This document shows, in pieces, positions 1 through 7,448 of a stretch of 64,000 nucleotides of DNA. Origin of the DNA: Chromobacterium subtsugae (GTDB lineage: Bacteria; Pseudomonadota; Gammaproteobacteria; Burkholderiales; Chromobacteriaceae); contig NZ_JYKA01000008.1 in assembly GCF_001676875.1 (NCBI RefSeq), forward strand, positions 1 through 64,000. The letters are read 5' to 3'. The first letter of the stretch is position 1; each line of letters opens with the position of its first letter. Below the pieces are notes generated by a model. It saw only the letters and a list, made by a program, of their open reading frames with translations. It did no database searches and was not told where the DNA came from. The position numbers were made by a program, and so were the translations under genes.

Positions 1-60
1 TAAGTTAAAAAGTAAAACGCCGACCGAAGCGTCGTTTTTTTTATGAGACTTATCTTGGAG

Positions 61-369
61 TTAGATAGCCAGTGTTTCCATAGCTTTGCCGCTGTCGATC
101 CAAGCCTGTACCCAGGCAGGTTTTCGACCACGGCCGGTCCACGTCAGGCTGCTATCATCTGGATGGCGGTACTTGGCTTCAACGGGCTTGCGAGTGCCGG
201 CGATTTTGCTGCTCAGCACATCTTCTACGCTCAGGCCAAAGGAGCGAGCCAGTTCGAGAATCTGCTTCTTGGCCTTGGATTTTTCTTCAACTTCGCGGCG
301 TTTGATTTCGCCTTCTACGTCAGCCTTCAGGGCAATCAGTGCGGTAAATTCCAGCTTGGACAAATCCAT
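61..369 (-). CDS. H-NS family nucleoid-associated protein (island copy)
   Basis: This 102-residue protein belongs to the H-NS/MvaT-like histone family, which coats AT-rich DNA and silences transferred genes. The N-terminal half (about residues 1-50) is a charged coiled-coil oligomerisation region. The C-terminal half carries the DNA-binding signature around TWTGRGRKPAWVQ. It is a close paralogue of the protein at 8571-8876, and even the promoter regions are alike. It lies on the left side of a tRNA-Pro fragment, so it may be the copy carried by a genomic island. The family call is firm; the idea that it acts as an island-borne silencer is inference. Confidence 0.9.
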   Translation of the reverse strand: MDLSKLEFTALIALKADVEGEIKRREVEEKSKAKKQILELARSFGLSVEDVLSSKIAGTRKPVEAKYRHPDDSSLTWTGRGRKPAWVQAWIDSGKAMETLAI

Positions 370-411
370 GAGATATCCCTCTTGATTATAGGTTTGATAA
401 TTTCAGGCTGT

Positions 412-441
412 AATGTAGCTAATGGTAGTGGGGTAAGTCAA
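412..441 (-). promoter_or_regulatory. Predicted sigma-70 promoter of the island H-NS gene
   Basis: Read on the minus strand, TTGACT (441-436) and TACATT (417-412) are separated by 18 bases. The same two boxes, spacing and much of the intervening sequence recur upstream of the other H-NS gene at 8501-8530. This conservation supports a real promoter that was duplicated together with the gene. Confidence 0.6.
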
Positions 442-534
442 GAATTAAAGGATTTAATTTAAATTTTCTTTCAACTTCTCATTGCTTCCATCAATTTAGC
501 CCATGGCTCATCTTTGCGAAAGAGAATGTACCTG

Positions 535-954
535 TCAGGCCATGTAGGCCAATACTTTCAAGACATCTTGCGGGGCACGGCCGGTAATAATGAGGAATCG
601 GCGCCATAGCTCGTAGGGCATGACAACACTGCCATCTTTGAACGATCGGATGCGCCGATCTCTATTCTTGCCACGCAAGCCTAGCAAAGTGCCAAGTTGC
701 GCATCGGTCCCATATTCAGGAAAATGCATTTGAAAGTGGCGGAAGTATGCGCCAACGATATCCGGCGAGGGGGCTTCCCAGCCTTCATCTTGTCGTAATA
801 AGTGGTCGCGCTTGTACTGGCTTTCATCTACTTCTTGCTGGCCAGGAAGTACGGGGGCTTGTAGATTTGCTTGCAAGAGAGCAATGGCTTCTTTGGTCGC
901 CTCCTCAAAAATGAATTTCTGCTGATCAGCGATGCTTGGAAGATGAATTTTCAT
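535..954 (-). CDS. Small protein with an XRE-like helix-turn-helix, probably island-borne
   Basis: This 139-residue protein is not assigned to a named family. Its C-terminal half (about residues 80-135) has the spacing of an XRE-type helix-turn-helix, with LGLRGKNRDRRIRSF followed by a PYELWRRFLIITG segment. Proteins of this look occur in integrative and conjugative elements as small regulators. The N-terminal half is charged and helical. It sits between the H-NS paralogue and an HsdS-like gene, all on the minus strand. The base composition here is more AT-rich than in the core genes to the right. A regulatory role is inference only. Confidence 0.55.
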   Translation of the reverse strand: MKIHLPSIADQQKFIFEEATKEAIALLQANLQAPVLPGQQEVDESQYKRDHLLRQDEGWEAPSPDIVGAYFRHFQMHFPEYGTDAQLGTLLGLRGKNRDRRIRSFKDGSVVMPYELWRRFLIITGRAPQDVLKVLAYMA

Positions 955-1009
955 TTGGGTGCCTCAAGGATGGGTAGGCCAGTCCCAAGCCTTGAGGCTT
1001 GGGGCGGGC

Positions 1010-1297
1010 TTACTTAGGTGGCAGCTGGATATTGCGAACGTCTGAAACCTTGATGTTAACCAAGCTCAAGCTACCAGTTGCTATGCCTTGCCAGTATCCG
1101 GCATGATGGATGTGCATCATGACGTAGTACAGATAGTCAGGTAAGAGCATGTCGGTTGCTTCGATCCGTATGCCAATATGTTCAGGGTTGAACTCTCGGA
1201 TTGGTTTGCCGCATCGATCTGCTGAGCCTCGCCTGATGATCCAAAAATGGGCTTCTGGAAAATTAGTACGAATGGTTGCTAATTGTGAAAGTTTCAT
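1010..1297 (-). CDS. Short HsdS-like (type I restriction specificity) domain protein
   Basis: About 95 residues if translation starts at the ATG at 1297, which precedes the natural-looking start MKLSQLATIRTNF; an in-frame ATG at 1372 would add 25 low-quality residues and has no ribosome site. The layout (opening KLSQLATIRT, later LLPDYLYYVM, then GSLSLVNIKVSDVRNIQLP at the end) is that of one target-recognition half-domain of a type I restriction specificity subunit. No methylase or restriction subunit is beside it, so it may be a solitary island gene or a remnant. The function is not established. Confidence 0.5.
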   Translation of the reverse strand: MKLSQLATIRTNFPEAHFWIIRRGSADRCGKPIREFNPEHIGIRIEATDMLLPDYLYYVMMHIHHAGYWQGIATGSLSLVNIKVSDVRNIQLPPK

Positions 1298-1374
1298 GCC
1301 GTTCTCAAGGCGGCGACGACTAGCCCCCTCGGACTGCTGAGTGGCTTTCTGCGCGCCACCTAATATCCACATGT

Positions 1375-1391
1375 TAGGCTAAATTAGCCTA
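1375..1391. repeat. Perfect 17-base palindrome upstream of the HsdS-like gene
   Basis: TAGGCTAA and TTAGCCTA flank a single central A. It lies about 80 bases upstream of the preferred start of the HsdS-like gene and about 150 bases from the tRNA fragment. It could be an operator for an island regulator or a recombinase-binding site; nothing in the sequence decides between these. Confidence 0.45.
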
Positions 1392-1539
1392 GATGTAAAG
1401 GGCGGGAGGCTTTTTGGTGCTGTGGGGGAATTGTGGGGGGGTGTAGTTCCGCGTGGTTCCGCGTCATGCTAGGTTGCTACGAATTTTCAGTAAGACAATC
1501 CTGTAAGTTGTTGATTTTAAATGATGGTGGTGCGGGCAT

Positions 1540-1589
1540 TCTGCATGGGGTGCAGGGGGTCGGAAGTTCGAATCTTCTCACCCCGACCA
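1540..1589 (+). other. 3' fragment of tRNA-Pro(GGG): probable attachment site at an island end
   Basis: The sequence gives an anticodon arm with loop ATGGGGT (anticodon GGG), a variable region, a T arm with GTTCGAATC, an acceptor strand CCCCGAC and a terminal CCA at 1587-1589. It matches the 3' half of bacterial tRNA-Pro(GGG). The bases to the left do not supply a D arm or the 5' acceptor strand, so this is not a whole gene. Tyrosine-recombinase islands duplicate exactly such 3' ends. The intact tRNA should then lie off the window to the left, with the island between. Confidence 0.7.
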
Positions 1590-1610
1590 AAACCAAATTC
1601 AGTTTGATGA

Positions 1611-1637
1611 AAAGCCCGGATCATTCCGGGCTTTTTG
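1611..1637 (+). terminator. Rho-independent terminator after the tRNA-Pro fragment
   Basis: AAAGCCCGGA and TCCGGGCTTT form a 10-base-pair stem around TCAT, followed by a T run. Its place 21 bases after the CCA end suggests that it was the original terminator of the tRNA-Pro gene. Confidence 0.75.
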
Positions 1638-1771
1638 TTTTCCTCCCGCGGTTTCTCCGCGTCGTTTGATTTTCTCCGCAACTGATATATTCTGCTATTC
1701 CGCCTTTTTGAATAAACGGGCGGTTATTTCCGCAAGATTTTGTTTTCATTTGTGTTGAGCAATGGATTTCC

Positions 1772-2152
1772 ATGAGTACGACCCGTCCCGATTCGCCTTG
1801 CATCGCCCTGTGTTCGACCGCGCTTGGCGACAATGTCTGCCGCGGCTGCGCCCGCACTTTCGGCGAGATCAGCCAGTGGTGCTTCATGGGCGCGGATGAG
1901 CGCGAAGCGGTATGGAGCCGCCTGCCGCAGCGGCAGCGGCTGTTGCAGCTGGCGGCCGCGTGTTCGGCGCTGCTGGAGCTGGACAGCCTGGATGGCGTCG
2001 AGTGGGGCAGGTTGCCGGACGGCTCGCACTACCGGCTGGAGGAAGGCGGCGGCGCGCTGCTGCGGCGTGATGCCGCGGGGCGGGACGAACAGCTGTGTTG
2101 CGAGGGCTTGACGCTGGAGCGGGCGGCCAGCTGGCTGCTGGCGCAACGTTGA
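1772..2152 (+). CDS. DUF1289 family protein
   Basis: A 126-residue protein. The N-terminal 40 residues are the DUF1289 module: SPCIALC, then CRGCARTFGEISQW, with four cysteines spaced as in a small metal- or Fe-S-binding knuckle. The remaining 80 residues are not conserved in a way I recognise. It is followed after 15 bases by a methyltransferase gene, so the two probably form an operon. The biochemical role of DUF1289 is unknown; the family is widespread in proteobacteria. Confidence 0.8.
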   Translation: MSTTRPDSPCIALCSTALGDNVCRGCARTFGEISQWCFMGADEREAVWSRLPQRQRLLQLAAACSALLELDSLDGVEWGRLPDGSHYRLEEGGGALLRRDAAGRDEQLCCEGLTLERAASWLLAQR

Positions 2153-2167
2153 TTTTCTGGAGGACGC

Positions 2168-2773
2168 ATGCAGGATAGTTCGCAGCCGCAGTTTTGGGAG
2201 CAGCGCTACCAGGAGGGCGTGATGCCTTGGGAGGGGGCGGAGCTGCCAGCGCCGGCCCGGGACTTCTTTTCTGGCCAGGTGCCGATGCGGGTCTTGCTGC
2301 CCGGCTGCGGCAGCGCGTCGGATATGCCGCCGCTGCACGCCATGGGCCATCAGGTGCTGGCGGTGGACTTCAGCCAGTCGGCGCTGGATCTGGCGCGCAG
2401 GCAATGGCCAGGCCTGGCGGACAAGCTGATGCTGGCCGATTTTTTCCAACTGGATTTGCCCGCTTTCGACTGTGTGTTCGAGCGGGCTTTTTTGTGCGCT
2501 TTGCCCATTGCCATGAGAAAGGGATATGCTGATGGCGTGGCGAGGCTGGTGGCGCCTGGCGGAGCGCTGGCCGGGGTGTTCTTCCTGGCGCAAACCGACC
2601 GCGGGCCGCCGTTCGGCATTGCGGAGGCGCAATTGGAAGCGTTGCTGGGTAATTGGTTTTCGCTGGAGGAAAAGCAATTGTTGCCGACTGGATTGCCAGT
2701 GTTCCGCGGCCAGGAGCACTGGATGGTCTGGCGCAGGCGCAAGCTTGATCTGGATCAAGCTTTGACGGCGTGA
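2168..2773 (+). CDS. TPMT-family SAM-dependent methyltransferase
   Basis: A 201-residue class I methyltransferase of the thiopurine S-methyltransferase family. FWEQRYQEG and PWE near the N-terminus are typical of this family. Motif I is VLLPGCGSASD (about residue 44), and LAVDFS follows as the acidic post-I motif. Family members methylate sulfur, selenium or halide-type substrates; the substrate here cannot be read. A strong GGAGG ribosome site precedes the start, 15 bases after the DUF1289 gene, so co-expression is likely. Confidence 0.85.
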   Translation: MQDSSQPQFWEQRYQEGVMPWEGAELPAPARDFFSGQVPMRVLLPGCGSASDMPPLHAMGHQVLAVDFSQSALDLARRQWPGLADKLMLADFFQLDLPAFDCVFERAFLCALPIAMRKGYADGVARLVAPGGALAGVFFLAQTDRGPPFGIAEAQLEALLGNWFSLEEKQLLPTGLPVFRGQEHWMVWRRRKLDLDQALTA

Positions 2774-2853
2774 GGTTCTGGCCATTCGAATCGTTTTAAG
2801 AAAAAATACCGACCAATAAAAATAATGATGCGGACTGTTCAGGAGGAGAGCAA

Positions 2854-4653
2854 ATGGAGTGGTTTTGGCGTCTTTACACGTTTTCGGAAAAAAACTTCTG
2901 GAATACCCTCAGCAGAAAATTATGCAGCTTCTTCTTCATCAGCGGCTTTCAGCTTTTGATGGTGGGATATTGCTATTACGCGCTGTCTGATATCCGCGCG
3001 ACTCTGCGGACGGCCGGGGTGGCGCCGCAGGTGCTGGCCAGCGTGGAGGGAAATATCGACAGCGCGTTGTCCTGGACGCTGGGCTTATGGCTGGTCAGTT
3101 TCGTCTTCATCGCTTTCATGGTGTGGTATCTGCGTTATCTGATCGTGCGGCCGCTTAACATGATCATCCAGATCTTCAATGAAATCGGCGCCGGCGCCGG
3201 CGACCTGTCGCGCGAGATTCCCACGGTGACTTACGATGAAATCCGCGATCTATCGCTGTCGTACAACCGTTTCCTGTTGAAGATGCGCGAGATCATCAGC
3301 AACGTCCGCCTGATGACGGTGCGCATCGCGATGGACTCGGCGGTGACGCGGCGCAACGTCACCGAATCGCTGGGCAGCGCGCGCCAGCAAGACGAGCTGG
3401 CCAGGCAGGTGAGCCAGGCCAGCGAGCAGAGCACGCGCGGCGTGGAGCAGGTGACCGAGCAGACCGAGGCGATTTCCGCCACCACGGCGGAAAACTTGAA
3501 GGTGGCGCAGGAGTCTTGCGAGGAATTGCGGCTGGTGACCGGCAGCATCCACGACATCAGCCGCAAGGTGGGTCATTTCAATCTGACGGTGGAGGATCTC
3601 AGCCAGCGTTCGGCGAGCATCAAGACCATCGTCGATCTGATCAAGGACGTGTCGGAGCAGACCAATCTGCTGGCCTTGAACGCGGCGATCGAGGCGGCGC
3701 GCGCCGGCGAAAGCGGCCGCGGCTTCGCGGTGGTGGCGGACGAGGTGCGCAAGCTGGCGGAGCGGGTGAAAAAGGCCACCGACGAAATCTCGCACAATAT
3801 CGATGGCATGCTGGGCCTGGTGGCGGAAACGCAGCAGGAGACGGCGGCGATCACCCAGGATACTAATCAGGCGCGCGACGTGATTTCACGCGCTTCCGAG
3901 CACTTCAGCAAGATGATGGGCGACTTCGAGGCCACCTCGACCAGCCTGAGCCAGATCGCGGCGACCATGCACGATTTCTCCGAGTCCAATCACCAGGTGA
4001 ACGAGCACGTGGCGGAAATCCACGTGTTGGGGCGGCAGGTGAGCGGCCGCCTGGGCCAGACCGAGAGCGCGGCGGCGGAGTTGACCGCGGCAGCCGAGCA
4101 GGTGCAGGAACTGGTGTCGAAGTTCGTGATCGGCGACGGCGTGTTCGATCAGGCGGTGAATCAAGCGCGGGGAGTGCGCGACGAGGTGCAGCAGCTGCTG
4201 CAGGCCGAATTGCAGCGCGGGGTGGATCTGTTCGATCAGCGCTACCAGCCCATCGCGGGCACCGCGCCGGTCAAATACCGCACCGTTTACGACGGCAAGC
4301 TGGAAAAACTGTTGCAGCCGATGCTGGACAAACTGGTGGGCTTGATTCCGGGAGGCAAGTTCTGCGTGGCGGTGGATGGCAACGGTTACGCGCCCACCCA
4401 TAACAGCTGGTACAGCCGGCCGCTGAGCGGCGACGCGGCGCGGGACTTGGCCGAAAGCCGCGACAAGCGCATCTTCAACGATCCAGCCGGTTTGCGCGCG
4501 GCGCGCAACAATCAACCGTTCCTGCTGCAGACTTACAGCCGCGATACCGGCGAAGTGTTGTCCGAAGTGGTGCTGCCGCTGCAACTGCGCGGGCGGCATT
4601 GGGGGGCGCTGCGGGTGGGCTTCGACCCCAACAGCCTGCTGGCTCAAGGCTGA
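2854..4653 (+). CDS. Methyl-accepting chemotaxis protein with a C-terminal sensory domain
   Basis: A 599-residue chemoreceptor. Two membrane helices (about residues 22-45 and 72-95) enclose only a very short periplasmic loop, so sensing is not done there. A HAMP-like linker follows, then the signalling hairpin with the CheA/CheW tip [19 protein letters not shown]. After residue 430 there is an extra cytoplasmic domain with the signatures [21 protein letters not shown] and [11 protein letters not shown]. This is a Cache-like module found at the C-terminus of one chemoreceptor class. The signal sensed is unknown. The start follows AGGAGGAG. A terminator lies just downstream. Confidence 0.93.
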   Translation: MEWFWRLYTFSEKNFWNTLSRKLCSFFFISGFQLLMVGYCYYALSDIRATLRTAGVAPQVLASVEGNIDSALSWTLGLWLVSFVFIAFMVWYLRYLIVRPLNMIIQIFNEIGAGAGDLSREIPTVTYDEIRDLSLSYNRFLLKMREIISNVRLMTVRIAMDSAVTRRNVTESLGSARQQDELARQVSQASEQSTRGVEQVTEQTEAISATTAENLKVAQESCEELRLVTGSIHDISRKVGHFNLTVEDLSQRSASIKTIVDLIKDVSEQTNLLALNAAIEAARAGESGRGFAVVADEVRKLAERVKKATDEISHNIDGMLGLVAETQQETAAITQDTNQARDVISRASEHFSKMMGDFEATSTSLSQIAATMHDFSESNHQVNEHVAEIHVLGRQVSGRLGQTESAAAELTAAAEQVQELVSKFVIGDGVFDQAVNQARGVRDEVQQLLQAELQRGVDLFDQRYQPIAGTAPVKYRTVYDGKLEKLLQPMLDKLVGLIPGGKFCVAVDGNGYAPTHNSWYSRPLSGDAARDLAESRDKRIFNDPAGLRAARNNQPFLLQTYSRDTGEVLSEVVLPLQLRGRHWGALRVGFDPNSLLAQG

Positions 4654-4671
4654 GCCGAGGGTGATGAGGCG

Positions 4672-4696
4672 GGGAGGCGGAAGCCTCCCTTTTTTT
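4672..4696 (+). terminator. Rho-independent terminator of the chemoreceptor gene
   Basis: GGGAGGC and GCCTCCC pair around GGAA and are followed by seven T residues. It lies between convergent genes. Confidence 0.85.
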
Positions 4697-4703
4697 GGGT
4701 CGC

Positions 4704-5270
4704 TTAGAGAGTCAGCGGCGACATCAGCGTGATGACGCCCAGCACCACGAACAATACCGCGGCGATGCCGTGCATCAGTTTTTGCGGCAGCTTCTTGGCG
4801 GCCACTTCGCCCAGCAGCACGGCGGGCACGTTGGCTATCATCATGCCCAGCGTGGTGCCGGCCACCACCATCGGCAGCTCGTGGAAGCGGGCGGCCAGCG
4901 CGACGGTGGCGATCTGGGTCTTGTCGCCCATTTCGGCCAGGAAAAAGGCGATGACCGTGGTGCCGAATACGCCGAAGCGTTCGCGCAGGCCGCCGTCTTC
5001 ATCCAGTTTGTCCGGGATCAGCATCCAGACCGCCATCATCACGAAAGAGATGCCCAGGCCCCAGCGCATGAAGTCGGGGCCGATCTTGGTCATCAGCCAT
5101 TGGCCGACGGCTGCCGCGGCGAAGTGGTTCACCAGCGTGGAGACGAAAATGCCGAGAATGATGGGGATGGGTTTCTTGAAGCGGGACGCGAGCAGCAGGG
5201 CCAGCAACTGGGTCTTGTCGCCGATTTCGGCCAAGGCCACCACGCCGGTGGAAATCAGGAATGCTTCCAT
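4704..5270 (-). CDS. TMEM165/GDT1 (UPF0016) family manganese exporter
   Basis: A 188-residue membrane protein with the two signature motifs of the UPF0016/GDT1 family, ALAEIGDKTQ near the N-terminus and FLAEMGDKTQ in the second half. These supply cation-binding acidic residues in an inverted repeat of three helices each. Bacterial members (MntX/MneA type) export Mn(II). The start at 5270 is preceded by GGAG. The longer reading frame to 5393 would run through a riboswitch and is rejected. The Mn-sensing yybP-ykoY element upstream strongly supports a role in manganese efflux. Confidence 0.92.
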   Translation of the reverse strand: MEAFLISTGVVALAEIGDKTQLLALLLASRFKKPIPIILGIFVSTLVNHFAAAAVGQWLMTKIGPDFMRWGLGISFVMMAVWMLIPDKLDEDGGLRERFGVFGTTVIAFFLAEMGDKTQIATVALAARFHELPMVVAGTTLGMMIANVPAVLLGEVAAKKLPQKLMHGIAAVLFVVLGVITLMSPLTL

Positions 5271-5280
5271 GGGAACTCCA

Positions 5281-5445
5281 GGGGCCGCGCGTGCGCCATG
5301 ACAAACCTGCGCCGCGGCCCCGCGATACGCAAGCATGTCATGGGTCTTGCCAAACGGAAGCTCGTCGCAAGCGCCATGGCCGAAGCCAAGCATGTTGACG
5401 CTTGCCGGCGCTGTCGCGCGCCGAGGCTACTCCCCCAGAACGAGC
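5281..5445 (-). ncRNA. yybP-ykoY manganese riboswitch
   Basis: Read on the minus strand, the leader contains GGGGGAGTAGCC (5436-5425) and, after a short stem, GCGTCAACATGCTTGG (about 5401-5386). These are the two conserved internal-loop halves of the yybP-ykoY class, which dock to bind Mn(II). Downstream, GGGGCCGCG (5321-5313) can pair with CGCGGCCCC (5289-5281), which abuts the GGAG ribosome site (5279-5276). This is a likely expression platform. The class and its ligand are established knowledge; the platform assignment is mine. Confidence 0.88.
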
Positions 5446-5448
5446 CGG

Positions 5449-5477
5449 ATTGTAGGGGAATTGCCCGGCGTCGGCAA
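5449..5477 (-). promoter_or_regulatory. Promoter of the manganese riboswitch and exporter
   Basis: On the minus strand TTGCCG (5477-5472) and TACAAT (5454-5449) are 17 bases apart. The -10 box lies a few bases upstream of the riboswitch core, which is the right place for a leader RNA start. Confidence 0.75.
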
Positions 5478-5479
5478 GC

Positions 5480-5941
5480 TTAGTCGAGCTGAGAGGTGCA
5501 GCAAGGACAGCGGGTGGCCTTGTCCGGGATGGACGATAGGCAGTAGCGGCATTCCTTGGTGGCGGGCGCAGCGGGCGCCGGAGCGGCTTCCTCGCGCTTG
5601 AGGCGGTTGATGGCCTTGACCAGCATGAAGATGGCGAAGGCGACGATGGTGAAGCTGACCAGCGCGTTGATGAACAGTCCCAGGTTCAGCGTGGTGGCGC
5701 CGGCCTGCTTGGCGGCGGCAACCGATACATAGGGGCCGGCTTGCTTGGCGCCGTCTTTCAGCACGAAGAACAGGTTGGAAAAATCGACATTGCCGATCAG
5801 CAAGCCGATCGGCGGCATGATGATGTCGTCGACCAGCGATTTGACGATGGAGCCGAAAGCGCCGCCGATGACCACGCCGACCGCCAGGTCGATGACATTG
5901 CCTTTGACGGCGAATTCCTTGAATTCTTTCAGAACGGACAT
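5480..5941 (-). CDS. mscL: Large-conductance mechanosensitive channel MscL with a cysteine-rich tail
   Basis: A 153-residue MscL, a pentameric inner-membrane valve that opens under osmotic downshock. The N-terminal amphipathic segment and the pore helix ([17 protein letters not shown]) are canonical, as is [13 protein letters not shown]. The protein is about 17 residues longer than the E. coli form because the C-terminus carries CRYC and CPCC pairs, spaced as in a small zinc ribbon. Similar tails occur in other betaproteobacterial MscL proteins. The gene ends just before the promoter of the next gene on the same strand. Confidence 0.97.
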   Translation of the reverse strand: MSVLKEFKEFAVKGNVIDLAVGVVIGGAFGSIVKSLVDDIIMPPIGLLIGNVDFSNLFFVLKDGAKQAGPYVSVAAAKQAGATTLNLGLFINALVSFTIVAFAIFMLVKAINRLKREEAAPAPAAPATKECRYCLSSIPDKATRCPCCTSQLD

Positions 5942-5996
5942 GCAACCTCCTTTTTTGATTTAAATAATTTTAACTGTTTTGTTGTTTTGTGAAAAC

Positions 5997-6854
5997 TCAG
6001 GCCGCTTGATCGGCAGGCTTGCGGTTGTCGGACAACGTGCCTAGCAGCGCTCCTCCCAGGATCAGCAGGATGGCCAGCAGCGCCAGCGGGTTCAACTGGC
6101 CCTGGCCGCTGACGGCCAGCAACAGGGTGGACAGCAATGGCGTGACGTAGGAAAGCGAGCCGATCTGGCGCGGGTCGCCATGCTTCAGCGCGCGCTCCCA
6201 CAGGAAAAAGGCGCCGCCCATCGGGCCTAGTCCCAGCAGCAGCAAGGTGGCCCATTGCAGGGCGCTGGGCTGGGCCGCGGGCTCGAACAGCGCATGGCAC
6301 AGCAGCGACAATAGGCCGGAAATCAGGCAGAAGCCGCCGACGGCGCTGCCGGGAAAGTCGGGGAGCCTGCCCAGCGCCAGGCTGAAGGTCGACCATACGA
6401 TCGCGGCGGCCATGGCCAGCAGGTAGCCGGGTAAGTATTGTTGGGACAAGCTCAGAGAGCCGCCGCTGACGATGAGCGCCGCGCCGGCGAAGCCCAGCGC
6501 GCCGCCGATCAGGTGGCGGGCGCCCAGGCGCGAGCCGGGGCGGAACAGCGGCGTCAGCATCACGATCAGCAGCGGCCACAGGTAATTGAGCAGGTTGGCC
6601 TCCAGCGCGGGGGCCATGCGGAAGGCGAAGAACAGCAGGAAGTGGTAGCCGAACAGGCCGTAGACGCCGACCAGCAGGGTGGGGATCGGCACGCGCCACT
6701 CGCGGATGCGGGGCAGCGCCAGTAGGCTGCCTACGGTCAGGCTGACGCCGACCACGAAGAAGGGCGGCAACGAGCGGGTCAGCGCGCCCAGGGTGGCGAG
6801 CGAGGCCCAGAGCGCGATGGCTCCGGCGGCGAGCAGGGTGGGTTTGCTGGGCAT
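5997..6854 (-). CDS. EamA/DMT family exporter (YddG-like)
   Basis: A 285-residue drug/metabolite transporter with about ten predicted membrane helices in two EamA repeats. Conserved features include ALWASLATLGALTR in helix 1 and EANLLNYLWPLLIV in the first repeat, which resembles the amino-acid exporter YddG. The exported compound is not determinable; aromatic or other amino acids are a guess from that similarity. A GGAGA ribosome site precedes the ATG at 6854. The gene lies between mscL and the tRNA-Asn cluster. Confidence 0.85.
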   Translation of the reverse strand: MPSKPTLLAAGAIALWASLATLGALTRSLPPFFVVGVSLTVGSLLALPRIREWRVPIPTLLVGVYGLFGYHFLLFFAFRMAPALEANLLNYLWPLLIVMLTPLFRPGSRLGARHLIGGALGFAGAALIVSGGSLSLSQQYLPGYLLAMAAAIVWSTFSLALGRLPDFPGSAVGGFCLISGLLSLLCHALFEPAAQPSALQWATLLLLGLGPMGGAFFLWERALKHGDPRQIGSLSYVTPLLSTLLLAVSGQGQLNPLALLAILLILGGALLGTLSDNRKPADQAA

Positions 6855-6939
6855 GGCGTCTCCAAGGATGGAGATTGATTGTAAGTGGGAAACGCCAAAC
6901 GAAAAAGCCGCAGCGTAGGCTGCGGCTTCTCGTGCAATC

Positions 6940-7015
6940 TGGCTCCCCGAGCAGGGCTCGAACCTGCGACCTGCGGATTAACAGTCCGTCGCTCTACCGA
7001 CTGAGCTATCAGGGA
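6940..7015 (-). tRNA. tRNA-Asn (GTT), copy 3 of 3
   Basis: A 76-base tRNA with encoded CCA. Read on the minus strand it starts TCCCTGATAGCTCAG and has anticodon loop CTGTTAA (anticodon GTT), T-arm GGTTCGAGCC and acceptor CGGGGAGCCA. It is identical in sequence to the two copies to its right. Confidence 0.97.
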
Positions 7016-7041
7016 ACAAAACTTTGAAATCGGGCGGCGTG

Positions 7042-7117
7042 TGGCTCCCCGAGCAGGGCTCGAACCTGCGACCTGCGGATTAACAGTCCGTCGCTCTACC
7101 GACTGAGCTATCAGGGA
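7042..7117 (-). tRNA. tRNA-Asn (GTT), copy 2 of 3
   Basis: A 76-base tRNA identical to its two neighbours, with anticodon GTT and encoded CCA. Only 26 bases separate it from the next copy, which suggests a single precursor transcript. Confidence 0.97.
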
Positions 7118-7152
7118 ACACGCGTCTCAAATTGTCCAACCTTAGGATGGGT

Positions 7153-7228
7153 TGGCTCCCCGAGCAGGGCTCGAACCTGCGACCTGCGGATTAACAGTCC
7201 GTCGCTCTACCGACTGAGCTATCAGGGA
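7153..7228 (-). tRNA. tRNA-Asn (GTT), copy 1 of 3
   Basis: First gene of the tandem tRNA-Asn cluster in the direction of transcription; 76 bases with encoded CCA and anticodon GTT. The three copies are identical, as expected from recent tandem duplication or gene conversion. Confidence 0.97.
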
Positions 7229-7448
7229 ATTGAGAGGGCGAACTATATACGCGGCAGTCAGGCGTGTCAACGGTTTTCGCGGCGACAGGGGCGATTTTCT
7301 TTGGGGTTTTGGGTGGGGAGCGGGTAGGCTCTTGTTATGGAATGAAATTTTCCGCTCCCCGGCATTGGCATGGTTTGCGCTGCTGGCGACGGCGCATTGC
7401 TTGGCGTTAAGATCGCGGATGGAAATAACGATTCAAAGGATGGGAAGC

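Noticed and set aside
1433-1539. A complete tRNA-Pro gene that includes the 5' half
   Set aside because: The bases before 1540 cannot form a D arm or pair with the CCCCGAC acceptor strand, so only the 3' fragment is present.
2797-2822. A flagellar sigma-28 promoter before the first chemoreceptor
   Set aside because: TTAAG and CCGACCAATAA are only loosely like TAAA and GCCGATAA; too many mismatches.
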